Assembly (NCBI GenBank): GCA_011523485.1
Contig: WTGR01000779.1
Coordinates: 1 to 7,121, forward strand
Length of the DNA: 7,121 bases
From: Acidobacteriota bacterium
GTDB lineage: Bacteria; Acidobacteriota; Vicinamibacteria; Vicinamibacterales; UBA8438
Direction of reading: 5' to 3'
Below, piece by piece: positions 1 through 5,087 of this stretch (the stretch's first letter is position 1; each line of letters begins with the position of its first letter). Under the pieces are notes generated by a model, which ran no database searches, was not told where the DNA came from, and saw nothing but the letters and a program-made list of their open reading frames with translations. A program made the position numbers and the translations under genes.

Positions 1-776
1 AGGCAGAAGATGGAGATGTGGGGGAACATGATCGACGAGAGCGGGATCAGCATGTAGCTGAAGAAGAACGCCGGCGGCACGCGCTCGCGGGTCAGCAATG
101 CCGCCGTCTCCGGCGCGGCGGCCAGCCGCTCCATGGCCTGCGGGAAACCGCCGATGCTCACCCCGATGAACACGATGGCGGCCGCTCCGAAGGTCAGGAA
201 GAGGACCGTCTGGAACGTGTTGACCCACGCCGTCCCCTGCATGCCCCCGAAGAAGACGTAGCTCATCACCACGGCGGCCACGACGAGGCCCCCGAACCAG
301 TACGGCACCACGCCCCCGCTCACCGCGTTCAGCGTCGTTCCGCCGCCCATCACCGCGATGACGATGTAGGGCACGAGCAGCGTCGCCTGCACCGCGAAGA
401 TGGCGGTCCCGATATGCCCGCACTCCCACCGGTCGCGGTACATCTGCACCGGCGTCATGAAGCCGAACCGCTTGCCGAGCGCCCAGATCCGGGTGCCGAA
501 CAGGTACAGCGTCAGGGGAATGACGATCGCCGAGGACGAGCCCATCAGCCCGTAGGTCACCACCCCGTTGGCGAAGGCGTGCCCCGCCGAGCCGAGGATG
601 GTGAACGCCGTCATGTTGGTGCCGAACAGCGAGAGCAGGAAGACGTACTGGCCGAGCGAGCGGTTGGCGAGGAAATAGCCCTCCGCCTCCTCGCGGCCCC
701 CGGCGCGCCGGAAGGCGAAGATGCCGATGTAGAGGACGACGCCGAGGTAGAGGAAGACGACGATCGCGGGAATCAC
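1..776 (-). CDS. Sodium:solute symporter (SSS family), C-terminus off the left edge
   Basis: Inner-membrane secondary transporter that would use the sodium gradient to import a small organic solute; the substrate cannot be read from the sequence. I translated the minus strand from GTG at 776 and get 258 codons without a stop up to the window edge, so roughly the N-terminal half of a usual 500-600-residue member. It begins with a hydrophobic helix (about residues 3-22), a short loop with EGYFLANRS (33-40), then [20 protein letters not shown] (49-68), the conserved first-core-helix region. Further hydrophobic helices follow, including [20 protein letters not shown], a typical SSS segment. The GTG overlaps the TGA of the DUF3311 gene (GTGA), and a GGAG at about 786-789 gives 7-base spacing, which fixes the start. 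Family assignment is confident. Confidence 0.9.
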   Translation of the reverse strand, partial: MIPAIVVFLYLGVVLYIGIFAFRRAGGREEAEGYFLANRSLGQYVFLLSLFGTNMTAFTILGSAGHAFANGVVTYGLMGSSSAIVIPLTLYLFGTRIWALGKRFGFMTPVQMYRDRWECGHIGTAIFAVQATLLVPYIVIAVMGGGTTLNAVSGGVVPYWFGGLVVAAVVMSYVFFGGMQGTAWVNTFQTVLFLTFGAAAIVFIGVSIGGFPQAMERLAAAPETAALLTRERVPPAFFFSYMLIPLSSIMFPHISIFC

Positions 777-1030
777 GCACGCTCTCCAGTCCCGGCCGTC
801 GGGTCGGAGACCGTGTCCGCCGATTCTGCGTCAGCCTCCAGATGCGCGGGCCAGGCGAACCGCACCAGCGCCCACATCAGGACCGCGACCATCAGCGAGT
901 AGACGGCGTGGTAGAACAGTCCGATCGGCAGGAAACCGAAGACCAGGGGCCGCGCCGCGTTCCAGAACCAGATGTCCTGGTGCAGCAGGTACAGGGCGCA
1001 CGCCGCGGCGGCCAGCAGCCAGTTTCGCAT
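773..1030 (-). CDS. DUF3311-type small membrane protein, symporter partner
   Basis: An 85-residue protein with two predicted membrane helices (about 4-20 and 36-60). Between them is a conserved-looking [19 protein letters not shown] stretch, and a hydrophilic acidic tail starts near 62. This matches my memory of DUF3311 proteins, usually encoded directly upstream of SSS symporters; the function is unknown, but a subunit or assembly role for the transporter is often supposed. The start is the ATG at 1028-1030, which has GGAG seven bases upstream and puts the first helix at the N-terminus. In-frame ATGs at 1069 and 1096 would add an Arg-rich leader without a comparable ribosome site. The stop overlaps the symporter GTG, so the two genes are probably translationally coupled in one operon. 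Confidence 0.82.
   Translation of the reverse strand: MRNWLLAAAACALYLLHQDIWFWNAARPLVFGFLPIGLFYHAVYSLMVAVLMWALVRFAWPAHLEADAESADTVSDPTAGTGERA
776..789 (-). promoter_or_regulatory. Ribosome binding site inside the DUF3311 gene for the symporter GTG
   Basis: On the minus strand GGAG lies about seven bases before the GTG start at 776. It is embedded in the last codons of the DUF3311 gene and decides the symporter start. Confidence 0.6.
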
Positions 1031-1057
1031 CGGTCTCCGGCGCCCGACCGAGGCGCC

Positions 1058-1070
1058 CGCGCTCAGCATA
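1058..1070 (-). promoter_or_regulatory. Possible -10 element for the DUF3311-symporter operon
   Basis: On the minus strand TGTATGCT (the hexamer TATGCT at 1065-1070 matches TATAAT at four of six positions) would start a transcript near 1058, giving a leader of about 28 nt. I find no convincing -35 at the right distance, so this rests on the -10 alone. Confidence 0.25.
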
Positions 1071-1167
1071 CATCGTCGTCGGGCGGCCCGGCGCACCAGG
1101 CGTCATCGTCGGCAAGCGCCAATGGAACCCGCCCGACTCGTTCCAGCAACTTTCGCCGCGATTTCGC

Positions 1168-1197
1168 TTGACCAACCGAAATGGTCGGAGATACAGT
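1168..1197 (+). promoter_or_regulatory. Sigma70-like promoter for the Kelch gene
   Basis: TTGACC at 1168-1173 (five of six to TTGACA) is followed after 18 bases by TACAGT at 1192-1197 (four of six to TATAAT). Transcription would begin near 1204, leaving a leader of about 180 nt before the Kelch ATG. This is the best promoter match in the window. It lies directly upstream of a perfect inverted repeat, as expected for a repressible promoter. Confidence 0.5.
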
Positions 1198-1210
1198 GAA
1201 CCAACACTGC

Positions 1211-1231
1211 AACTGAGACTCAGTCTCAGTT
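1211..1231 (+). promoter_or_regulatory. Perfect 21-bp inverted repeat, candidate operator with Fur-like 7-1-7 geometry
   Basis: The half-site AACTGAGACT (1211-1220) is followed by one C and then the exact reverse complement, AGTCTCAGTT (1222-1231). The core TGAGACT-C-AGTCTCA has the 7-1-7 layout of Fur-family boxes and differs from the known variant TGAGAAT-N-ATTCTCA by one base per half. It begins about seven bases after the predicted start site near 1204, a classic repressor position. Fur-family binding is inference; another dimeric regulator would fit equally well. Confidence 0.45.
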
Positions 1232-1243
1232 CGAGGGCAGATT

Positions 1244-1273
1244 GCTCGCCGGGTGGTGCAGCACCCGGCGAGC
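1244..1273 (+). other. Strong stem-loop in the Kelch leader
   Basis: GCTCGCCGGGTG (1244-1255) pairs perfectly with CACCCGGCGAGC (1262-1273) around a six-base loop, GTGCAG. No T-run follows on either strand, so it is not an ordinary intrinsic terminator. It could stabilise mRNA, attenuate transcription or be a protein-binding site. Confidence 0.5.
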
Positions 1274-1286
1274 TGGTTGAGCGCGA

Positions 1287-1303
1287 GGTCCGCCGCGCGG
1301 ACC
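1287..1303 (+). other. Second stem-loop in the Kelch leader
   Basis: GGTCCGC (1287-1293) pairs with GCGGACC (1297-1303) around a three-base loop. It lies 13 bases after the larger hairpin and again has no T-run. The two form a tandem structured leader. Confidence 0.4.
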
Positions 1304-1383
1304 CATCACACAGAGCACGCGTGACGGCGCTCGCCCGGTTCGAGTGTAGGCGACGCCCGTCGTGACGTGCAACGGGAGACGCC

Positions 1384-1929
1384 ATGACTCGTTCCGTCCC
1401 GTCCGTGCTGGCAGGCCTCATCCCGGCCCTGGTCCTGCTCTCCCCCTCTCCGCTCCCCGCGCAGGACGCGGCCGCCGGCGCGTGGCGCCCGCCGGATCTG
1501 GTGGACGCCGTGGCCAGCTTCGGGGCGGTCGCCCACGACGGCGCCCTGTACGTCTACGGCGGCCACGTCGGCCGCACCCACATGCATTCGATGGAGAACA
1601 TCAGCCCCGGGTTTCGCCGGCTGGTGCTCGAACCGGGCCGGACGTGGGAAGAGCTCGCCCGCGGTCCCCTGCTGCAGGGCGCGGCCCTGGTTTCCGACGG
1701 CGCGGCGATATACCGCGTGGGCGGAATGACCGCCGCCAACGCCACGGGCGAGGAACCCGAGGTGCTCCGTTCGAGCCGATCCGCCGCCCGCTACTCCATC
1801 GCCGAGGATCAGTGCCGAGGCCGCGCTGCACCTGTTCAAGGCGATCCGCGCCTTGGGCATCAAGGAGACACCGGACGGGTTCATGTGCGACTCATGCGGC
1901 TGGCCCGTCAAGCCGACCGACAGCGCTGA
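1384..1929 (+). pseudogene. Kelch-repeat secreted protein, 3' part lost
   Basis: The frame opens at ATG 1384 after a well-placed GGGAG (1374-1378). It begins with a signal peptide of about 27 residues (Arg at 3, hydrophobic core 8-20, PAQ cleavage-like end), so the product would be exported. Two Kelch-like blades follow, with the diagnostic hydrophobic-GG pattern: LYVYGGHVG near residues 56-64 and IYRVGGMTA near 115-123. A Kelch beta-propeller normally needs five to seven blades and about 300-400 residues; this frame ends at 181. After about residue 138 (near 1797) the sequence becomes Arg/Gln-rich and no longer Kelch-like, while another frame becomes protein-like, so I read it as truncated by a rearrangement. 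Kelch proteins beside SSS symporters include sialic acid mutarotases (NanM-like); that link is only a guess. The 3' boundary of true homology is uncertain. Confidence 0.65.
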
Positions 1930-2008
1930 CGGCCCACGCTTCATCCACGTCGAGCTGAATCCGGACTGCACCGCTCGATCGGCGTTCGGTGATACACTCG
2001 AGGTGTGA
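1808..2008 (+). pseudogene. Unrecognised CxxC small-protein frame without a clear start
   Basis: From about 1808 a frame different from the Kelch frame reads as plausible protein for 66 residues. A helical stretch ISAEAALHLFKAIRALGIKE is followed by FMCDSCGW (Cys28 and Cys31, a CxxC pair) and a later single Cys (54). It ends at TGA 2006-2008, overlapping the GTG of the next gene. No good start is visible: the in-frame ATG at 1883 gives only 41 residues, and an AAGGAG at 1862-1867 is 15 bases from it, too far for an efficient site. A TTG at 1853 has no ribosome site. It may be the 3' remnant of a gene whose front was lost at the Kelch junction, or a short metal-binding protein starting at 1883. 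I do not recognise a family. Confidence 0.4.
1990..1998 (+). promoter_or_regulatory. Extended -10 element for a leaderless transcript
   Basis: TGATACACT contains TACACT (1993-1998, four of six to TATAAT) preceded by TGn. Six bases separate it from the GTG at 2005, so transcription would begin at or next to the start codon. No good -35 is seen. The lack of a spaced ribosome site before 2005 supports a leaderless reading. Confidence 0.4.
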
Positions 2009-2199
2009 CCAAGGGGGAATGGTTCGCGTTCGTGGGGATCGTCCTGACGATAGTCGTGGCTGTGGCGACGGCGACCTGGAGCATCCGGGGCACGATAACC
2101 GCGGAGGTGCGAGCGCTCGAACAGCGCCTGGACTCACAGATGGAAGAGTTCCGCGGCTATCTGATCGATCACTTCGACGGCCACCCGACCAACGACTGA
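2005..2199 (+). CDS. Small membrane protein with cytoplasmic-type coiled coil, function unknown
   Basis: A 64-residue protein: a short N-terminus, one hydrophobic helix (about 7-25, FAFVGIVLTIVVAVATATW), then a charged helix with heptad-like spacing (about 31-54, EVRALEQRLDSQMEEFRGYL) and a His/Asp-rich end. This helix-plus-coil layout is common in small proteins of unknown role in environmental and mobile DNA; holin or spanin-like functions cannot be claimed. The GTG start overlaps the TGA of the upstream frame (GTGTGA), which could couple translation. An extended -10 six bases upstream also suggests independent leaderless expression. A later in-frame GTG at 2032 would remove the N-terminal nine residues but leave the helix. 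It ends seven bases from the convergent 86-residue gene. Confidence 0.55.
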   Translation: MTKGEWFAFVGIVLTIVVAVATATWSIRGTITAEVRALEQRLDSQMEEFRGYLIDHFDGHPTND

Positions 2200-2206
2200 T
2201 CCGCCT

Positions 2207-2467
2207 CTACTTCTTGTAATTCTTGCGGCGGGACTCCCGCGCCGCCACGGCACCGGTTGCGATCTCGCTCCGGCGTTCCCGGGTCAGCTTCGCGGCGCGG
2301 GCCTTCCCGCCCTTGCTGGCACGCCGCGCCAACATGACACGCCTGCCCTCGGCCGGCGCCGGCGCCTCGTATGTCTCCGGTGTCTCGCCGAGCAGGACGC
2401 GGCAGACGTGGGCTGCGCACTCGTTGTCGCCGACCGGCCGCCATTCTCCGTTCGGGCCTTTGGGCAT
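2207..2467 (-). CDS. Small basic protein with KGGKARA-type tail, function unknown
   Basis: An 86-residue protein. The N-terminal half MPKGPNGEWRPVGDNECAAH with HVCRVLLGETPETYE (about 20-34) looks like a compact domain. The C-terminal half is highly basic: ASKGGKARAAKLTRERRSEI (50-69), then RESRRKNYKK. The motif (K/R)GGKARA..LT.ERR.EIA is familiar from many short uncharacterised bacterial proteins, and the charge suggests nucleic-acid binding, which is inference. I chose ATG 2467 because it opens the MPKGPNGEWRP motif; the frame continues upstream to 2581, but that part overlaps the promoter region and the receptor gene. No strong ribosome site precedes it. Two Cys (17, 22) are present. It is divergent from the receptor gene and convergent with the 64-residue gene. 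Confidence 0.62.
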   Translation of the reverse strand: MPKGPNGEWRPVGDNECAAHVCRVLLGETPETYEAPAPAEGRRVMLARRASKGGKARAAKLTRERRSEIATGAVAARESRRKNYKK

Positions 2468-2478
2468 GTGGTTTCTGA

Positions 2479-2508
2479 ACCGTACTGGCCGCGCTGCCCG
2501 CCCGTCAA
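2479..2508 (-). promoter_or_regulatory. Possible promoter for the KGGKARA gene
   Basis: On the minus strand TTGACG (2503-2508) and TACGGT (2479-2484) are separated by 18 bases. Transcription would start around 2472, only about five bases before the ATG, so the mRNA would be nearly leaderless. That fits the lack of a ribosome site. The -10 matches only three of six positions. Confidence 0.3.
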
Positions 2509-2519
2509 GGGCGGCGGGC
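2496..2519. repeat. Short GC-rich inverted repeat between divergent genes
   Basis: GCCCGCC (2496-2502) and GGCGGGC (2513-2519) pair around a ten-base loop. It overlaps the -35 region proposed for the minus-strand gene and ends 11 bases before the first possible start of the receptor gene. It could be a regulator site or simply a product of high GC content. Confidence 0.3.
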
Positions 2520-2529
2520 TGGTGGGAAA

Positions 2530-4923
2530 GTGAAACTACCACACTACCGCGTCCGCCGCTTCGTGGCGCACCGGCGGGCAACCGTGGAACAATGGATCCT
2601 TCGCCAGCCCATGCATCTCGTAGTCCACCATCCTGCCGTCCCCGTGCTGGGGATGACCCTCGGGCTCCTGTTCGCCGCCGGTGCCGCCCCGGCTCAGAAC
2701 GGCGCCGCTGACCAGCAGGCGGCTGAGCGGCCGGCGGCCGAGCGGCCGGCCGAGCCGGATCGGGAAACCCCGCAACCCGGCGAAGACCCCCTCAGCTTTC
2801 TCGACGCGGTCACCGTCACCGCGACCCTCCGGCCGGCGCCGGTGCAGGACATTCCCGGCATGGTCTCGGTCATCGACGACGAGACGATTCAGGAGCGCCT
2901 CGTGCAGGACTTCGCCGACCTCGTCAAGTACGAGCCGGGAGTCTACGTCGAGAACAACGTGACCCGGCTCGGCCTCAACGGCTTCAACATCCGCGGCATC
3001 GGCGGCAACCGGGTCCTGACGCAGGTCGACGGCGTGCAGACCGCCGAGCAGTTCGCCTTCGGCCCCTTCAGCATTCACCAGGCGGGACTCGACGTCGATG
3101 TCCTGAAGTCGGTGGAGATCGTGCGCAGCGCCAACTCGGCGCTCTACGGCAGCGACGCCCTCGGCGGCGTGGTGTCGCTGTTCACGAAGGATCCGGCGGA
3201 CTACCTGCGCGGGCGCCGCTTTCACGTCGGCGCCAAGACCACCTGGGACGGCCGCGCCAACGAGACGAGCGGCCAGCTCTCGCTCGCCGCGGGAACCGAT
3301 CGCATACAGGGCTCGCTCTTCGCCGGCGTCCGGCGCGGCCACGAGATCCGGAACCAGGGCGTCGTGACCACGACCGACGACACCCGCACGGCGCCGAACC
3401 CGCAGGACGTCGCCGGCGCGCAGCTCCTGGCCAAGCTGGTCGTGACGCCTTCCCCGGGCAACATGCTGCGTGCGGCGGCCGAGGTCTACGACACGCGCGC
3501 CGAAACGGAGTGGTTCTCGGACCGGGCGCGGATCGCGCTGGGCAACCTGCGCTACGACACCCTGGACTCGGATGCGGTCGACACGCAGGACCGCCTGCGG
3601 GTGTCGCTGGACCACACGCTCGCCGGCCGGCGTCTCGACCACCTCTCCTGGCGCGTGCACGGCCACGCGAACGATACGTCGCAGGTCATCGACCGCGAGC
3701 GCCTGACGTTCGTCGACGGTGCGCTGGCCCCGACCCTGCGCCACGGCACCCTCGACTACGAGCAGGCCGGTTACGGCGGCTCCGTGCAGGTCCGGCACCG
3801 GCTGCCCGGCCCGCGCGACGGCGTGCTGCTGACGGCCGGCGGCAGCTACACGGCGGACGACTTCGACATCCTGCGCGACCGCACCGAGACCTTCGCCCGC
3901 GACGGGACGCCGGTCCCGACGGACCTCGTCTTCCCCACGAAGTACTTTCCGCGAAGCGCCGTCGGCGAAGCCGGCGCCTACGTCCAGACCGAATTCCTGC
4001 TCGGCCGGGTCACGCTGGTGCCGGGGCTGCGCTACGACCGCTACACGCTCGACGCGGACCAGCAGGATCCGATCTACCTCGCCGGCCACAACCCGGAGGC
4101 GGCCGATTTCGCCGACGCCGCACTCTCGCCCAAGGTCGGCGCCGCCGTGCGGCTGAACGACGCGCTGACGGTGCACGGGCAGTACGCCGCCGGATTCCGG
4201 GCGCCGCCGTACAGCGCCGTCAACACCGGCTTCACGAGTCTGCGCGGCGGCTACACGACGTTGCCCAACACCGGGCTGCGCGCCGAACGCAGCGACAATA
4301 TCGAGCTCGGCGTGCGGGCCGACCTCGATCGGGCGAGTCTGGCCGCAACCGTTTTCTCGAACTGGTACGACGGCTTCATCGAGCTCAAGTCCCTCGGCGA
4401 GAACCCGGGCACGCGGCTGCTCGAGTTCCGGAGCGAGAACCTCGAAGCGGCGAGAATCCGCGGCCTCGAAGTGCGCGCCGAGGCCTACCTGAACGGCAGC
4501 TTCACGCTGCGCGGCAGCTACGCCCGGATCGAGGGCGTCGAGGTGCTCCAGGACGCCGCCACCCCGGCGCTCGCCGAATCGACGCCGCTCGGCTCCGTCG
4601 CCCCCAACGAAGGCGTGGCCGGCCTGCGCTACGCGCGCCCCTCGGGCCGCTGGGGCCAGGAGCTGTCCGTGCGGCTGGTCGAGTCCGCCGCCGGACGTCA
4701 CGACGACGACTTCTTCGAGCCCGACGGCTACGCCGTGGTCGACCTGGTGGGCTTCGTCTCGCTGGCCGAATCGCTCACGCTGCGGTTCGGCCTGCTCAAC
4801 CTGACGGATGCGAAGTACTTCGAGTGGTGGAACGTACGGGGCCGGCTGGCGAACGACCCGGTGATCGATCGCTACTCCAGCCCCGGGCTCAGCGTCGTCG
4901 GCTCCGTCGGCTACGACTGGTGA
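2530..4923 (+). CDS. TonB-dependent outer-membrane receptor, heme/hemoglobin type
   Basis: Energised outer-membrane importer, 797 residues in the longest frame. After a signal peptide ending near residue 56 (GLLFAAGAAPAQ) come a Pro/Glu-rich linker (57-91), a TonB box DAVTVTA (92-98), a plug domain (about 103-220; NGFNIRGIGGNRVLTQVDGV and VEIVRSANSALYGSDALGGV are typical) and a beta-barrel ending in aromatic Trp, as outer-membrane proteins need. The FRAP box is FRAPPY (556-561). The C-terminal NLTDAKYFEWWNVRG and IDRYSSPG resemble the hemoglobin/transferrin/lactoferrin receptor family. LPNTGL (578-583) stands where NPNL is usual, and no His lies between the boxes; His183 in the plug is a possible ligand. 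The start is unresolved: GTG 2530 (G-rich upstream), GTG 2584 and ATG 2611 are all in frame. 2584 gives the most normal signal peptide. Confidence 0.85.
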   Translation: MKLPHYRVRRFVAHRRATVEQWILRQPMHLVVHHPAVPVLGMTLGLLFAAGAAPAQNGAADQQAAERPAAERPAEPDRETPQPGEDPLSFLDAVTVTATLRPAPVQDIPGMVSVIDDETIQERLVQDFADLVKYEPGVYVENNVTRLGLNGFNIRGIGGNRVLTQVDGVQTAEQFAFGPFSIHQAGLDVDVLKSVEIVRSANSALYGSDALGGVVSLFTKDPADYLRGRRFHVGAKTTWDGRANETSGQLSLAAGTDRIQGSLFAGVRRGHEIRNQGVVTTTDDTRTAPNPQDVAGAQLLAKLVVTPSPGNMLRAAAEVYDTRAETEWFSDRARIALGNLRYDTLDSDAVDTQDRLRVSLDHTLAGRRLDHLSWRVHGHANDTSQVIDRERLTFVDGALAPTLRHGTLDYEQAGYGGSVQVRHRLPGPRDGVLLTAGGSYTADDFDILRDRTETFARDGTPVPTDLVFPTKYFPRSAVGEAGAYVQTEFLLGRVTLVPGLRYDRYTLDADQQDPIYLAGHNPEAADFADAALSPKVGAAVRLNDALTVHGQYAAGFRAPPYSAVNTGFTSLRGGYTTLPNTGLRAERSDNIELGVRADLDRASLAATVFSNWYDGFIELKSLGENPGTRLLEFRSENLEAARIRGLEVRAEAYLNGSFTLRGSYARIEGVEVLQDAATPALAESTPLGSVAPNEGVAGLRYARPSGRWGQELSVRLVESAAGRHDDDFFEPDGYAVVDLVGFVSLAESLTLRFGLLNLTDAKYFEWWNVRGRLANDPVIDRYSSPGLSVVGSVGYDW
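2719..2757 (+). repeat. 15-bp tandem repeat in the receptor linker
   Basis: Two near-identical 15-base units (2719-2733 and 2734-2748, one mismatch) plus a partial third encode AAERP-AAERP-AEP. They lie in the periplasmic linker between signal peptide and TonB box. The unit length keeps the frame, so copy-number change would only vary linker length. Confidence 0.6.
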
Positions 4924-4945
4924 CCGCGGCCGAGCCGCACCGCGC

Positions 4946-5031
4946 CCGCTGCGTTCTGTCGCGTTCGGCGACGACTGTCGGGCCAGGAGCTTGCGCCGCA
5001 GAACGCAGCGGAGCGAGGTTCTGCGACGCAA
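4946..5031. repeat. Nested inverted repeats between convergent receptor genes
   Basis: CCGCTGCGTTCTG (4946-4958) is the exact reverse complement of 4999-5011. A second pair, 4991-5004 and 5018-5031, matches over 14 bases with one mismatch. The two pairs share 4999-5004, so only one can form at a time. A short GTCGC/GCGAC hairpin (4958-4972) nests in the first loop. No T-run follows. It may be a Rho-independent-like 3' end structure, an mRNA stabiliser or a copy of a dispersed intergenic repeat. Confidence 0.5.
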
Positions 5032-5053
5032 GGTCGTGGAGCGGGGGGATGGG

Positions 5054-5083
5054 CCGAAACGCCGAGCCCGCGAGGCGTTTCGG
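5054..5083 (-). terminator. Hairpin just after the second receptor gene, possible terminator
   Basis: A perfect 10-bp stem, CCGAAACGCC (5054-5063) with GGCGTTTCGG (5074-5083), and a ten-base loop begins four bases past the stop of the minus-strand receptor. The minus-strand sequence after it is C-rich rather than T-rich, so termination would be non-canonical or the stem serves as a 3' protector. Its position makes a 3'-end role likely. Confidence 0.45.
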
Positions 5084-5087
5084 GGCG

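Noticed and set aside
18..902. Plus-strand open frame of 294 codons
   Set aside because: Antisense to the symporter and DUF3311 genes; the product is His/Arg/Glu-rich low complexity with no recognisable fold.
1244..1303. The two leader hairpins as intrinsic terminators
   Set aside because: Neither is followed by a T-run on either strand, and they lie between divergent genes where no transcript needs to end.
1362..1958. Plus-strand frame of 198 codons overlapping the Kelch gene
   Set aside because: Arg/Pro-rich translation in an alternative frame; the Kelch frame has a signal peptide, ribosome site and recognisable repeats.
1306..1971. Minus-strand frame of 221 codons
   Set aside because: Shadow of the Kelch region: Gly/Arg/Ala-rich, no motif and no ribosome site seen.
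2496..2519. Single spacer-like inverted repeat as part of a CRISPR array
   Set aside because: There is only one copy and no regularly spaced repeats anywhere in the window.
2223..2711. Plus-strand frame of 162 codons before and into the first receptor
   Set aside because: Antisense to the KGGKARA gene and out of frame with the receptor; Arg/Pro/Ser-rich without domain features.
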